DNA of 64,000 bases, taken from NCBI RefSeq assembly GCF_028389875.1, contig NC_084668.1, positions 30,548,993 to 30,612,992 on the forward strand, given 5' to 3'. The position numbers were made by a program, and so were the translations under genes. The notes beneath the pieces are model-generated. The model worked only from the letters and a program-made list of their open reading frames with translations. It did not search any database and was not told the origin of the DNA. Each line of letters starts with the position of its first letter. Within the stretch, counting starts at the first letter, position 1. This document shows positions 63,809-64,000 of the stretch, in pieces. The DNA comes from Rhea pennata (lineage: Eukaryota; Chordata; Aves; Rheiformes; Rheidae).

Positions 63809-64000
63809 GGCACTCCCATGGCAGTTATTGAGAATTTCCATTTCCCCTTCAGTTATGATTTAATTTAGAAAGCAAAGATCTCCTAAGCTATGGGGGAGTA
63901 AAGATAGATGATATGGGAGAAGAAGACTGATGAAATGTAGTTGAATCCGGATCTGAAATATTTTATCCCTCCTCAATGTAGGTTAAATTATTCTTCACCT

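Larger units (their letters stand above)
54600..64000. other. Right flank: gene desert with CNE-like blocks
   Basis: I see no coding exon. The block alternates AT-rich stretches dense in TAATTA/ATTAAT and ATTTGCAT motifs with small CpG-rich patches (about 55965-56110, 56270-56470, 56690-56790, 57700-57960). This is the pattern of regulatory DNA around developmental genes. TMEFF2 is the expected next gene to the right. The longest frame (54619-55053, 144 codons) overlaps such an AT-rich block and has no recognisable domain. Confidence 0.5.

Overview
This window looks like vertebrate, specifically avian, nuclear DNA. It is almost all non-coding, holds one intron-split gene, and its recognisable transposons are CR1 LINE fragments plus a tRNA-Ile-headed SINE with a CR1 tail. 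That SINE architecture is known from passerine birds (the TguSINE1 type), so a passerine is my best guess. This is inferred from repeat types; no search was run.

The only protein-coding gene I can support is CAVIN2 (serum deprivation response protein, SDPR) on the minus strand. Exon 1 (29030-29416) lies in a very GC-rich island and encodes residues 1-129. A 6.3 kb intron (22722-29029) follows, then exon 2 (21927-22721) encoding residues 130-393 and the stop. Splice sites are canonical and phase 0. A 3' UTR probably runs down to about 20.4 kb, where overlapping AATAAA signals lie on the minus strand. The product is a caveolar coat protein that works with CAVIN1 and caveolins at the plasma membrane.

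Layout: 1-10066 is gene-poor flank with one weak candidate exon (645-827). 10067-11272 is a 5'-truncated CR1. 11273-20379 is gene-poor. 20380-29700 is CAVIN2 with its promoter island, and a tRNA-derived SINE sits in the intron. 29700-44952 is upstream flank. 44953 to about 47590 is an older minus-strand CR1 split by a younger plus-strand CR1 (46766-47241) with a short target duplication. 47591-54599 is gene-poor with a perfect 67 bp tandem duplication. 54600-64000 is a desert of AT-rich, homeobox/octamer-motif-rich blocks that resemble conserved non-coding elements, broken by small CpG-rich patches and long homopolymers.

In amniotes CAVIN2 usually lies between NABP1 and TMEFF2. By orientation NABP1 would be off the left end and TMEFF2 off the right end. 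I recognise no exon of either. I found no CRISPR, operon, phage-like or other novel molecular system. The most interesting items are the remodelled Ala/Gly-rich N terminus and GGGGCC-type leader of CAVIN2, the datable retroposon insertions, the 67 bp duplication, and the candidate regulatory blocks on the right.
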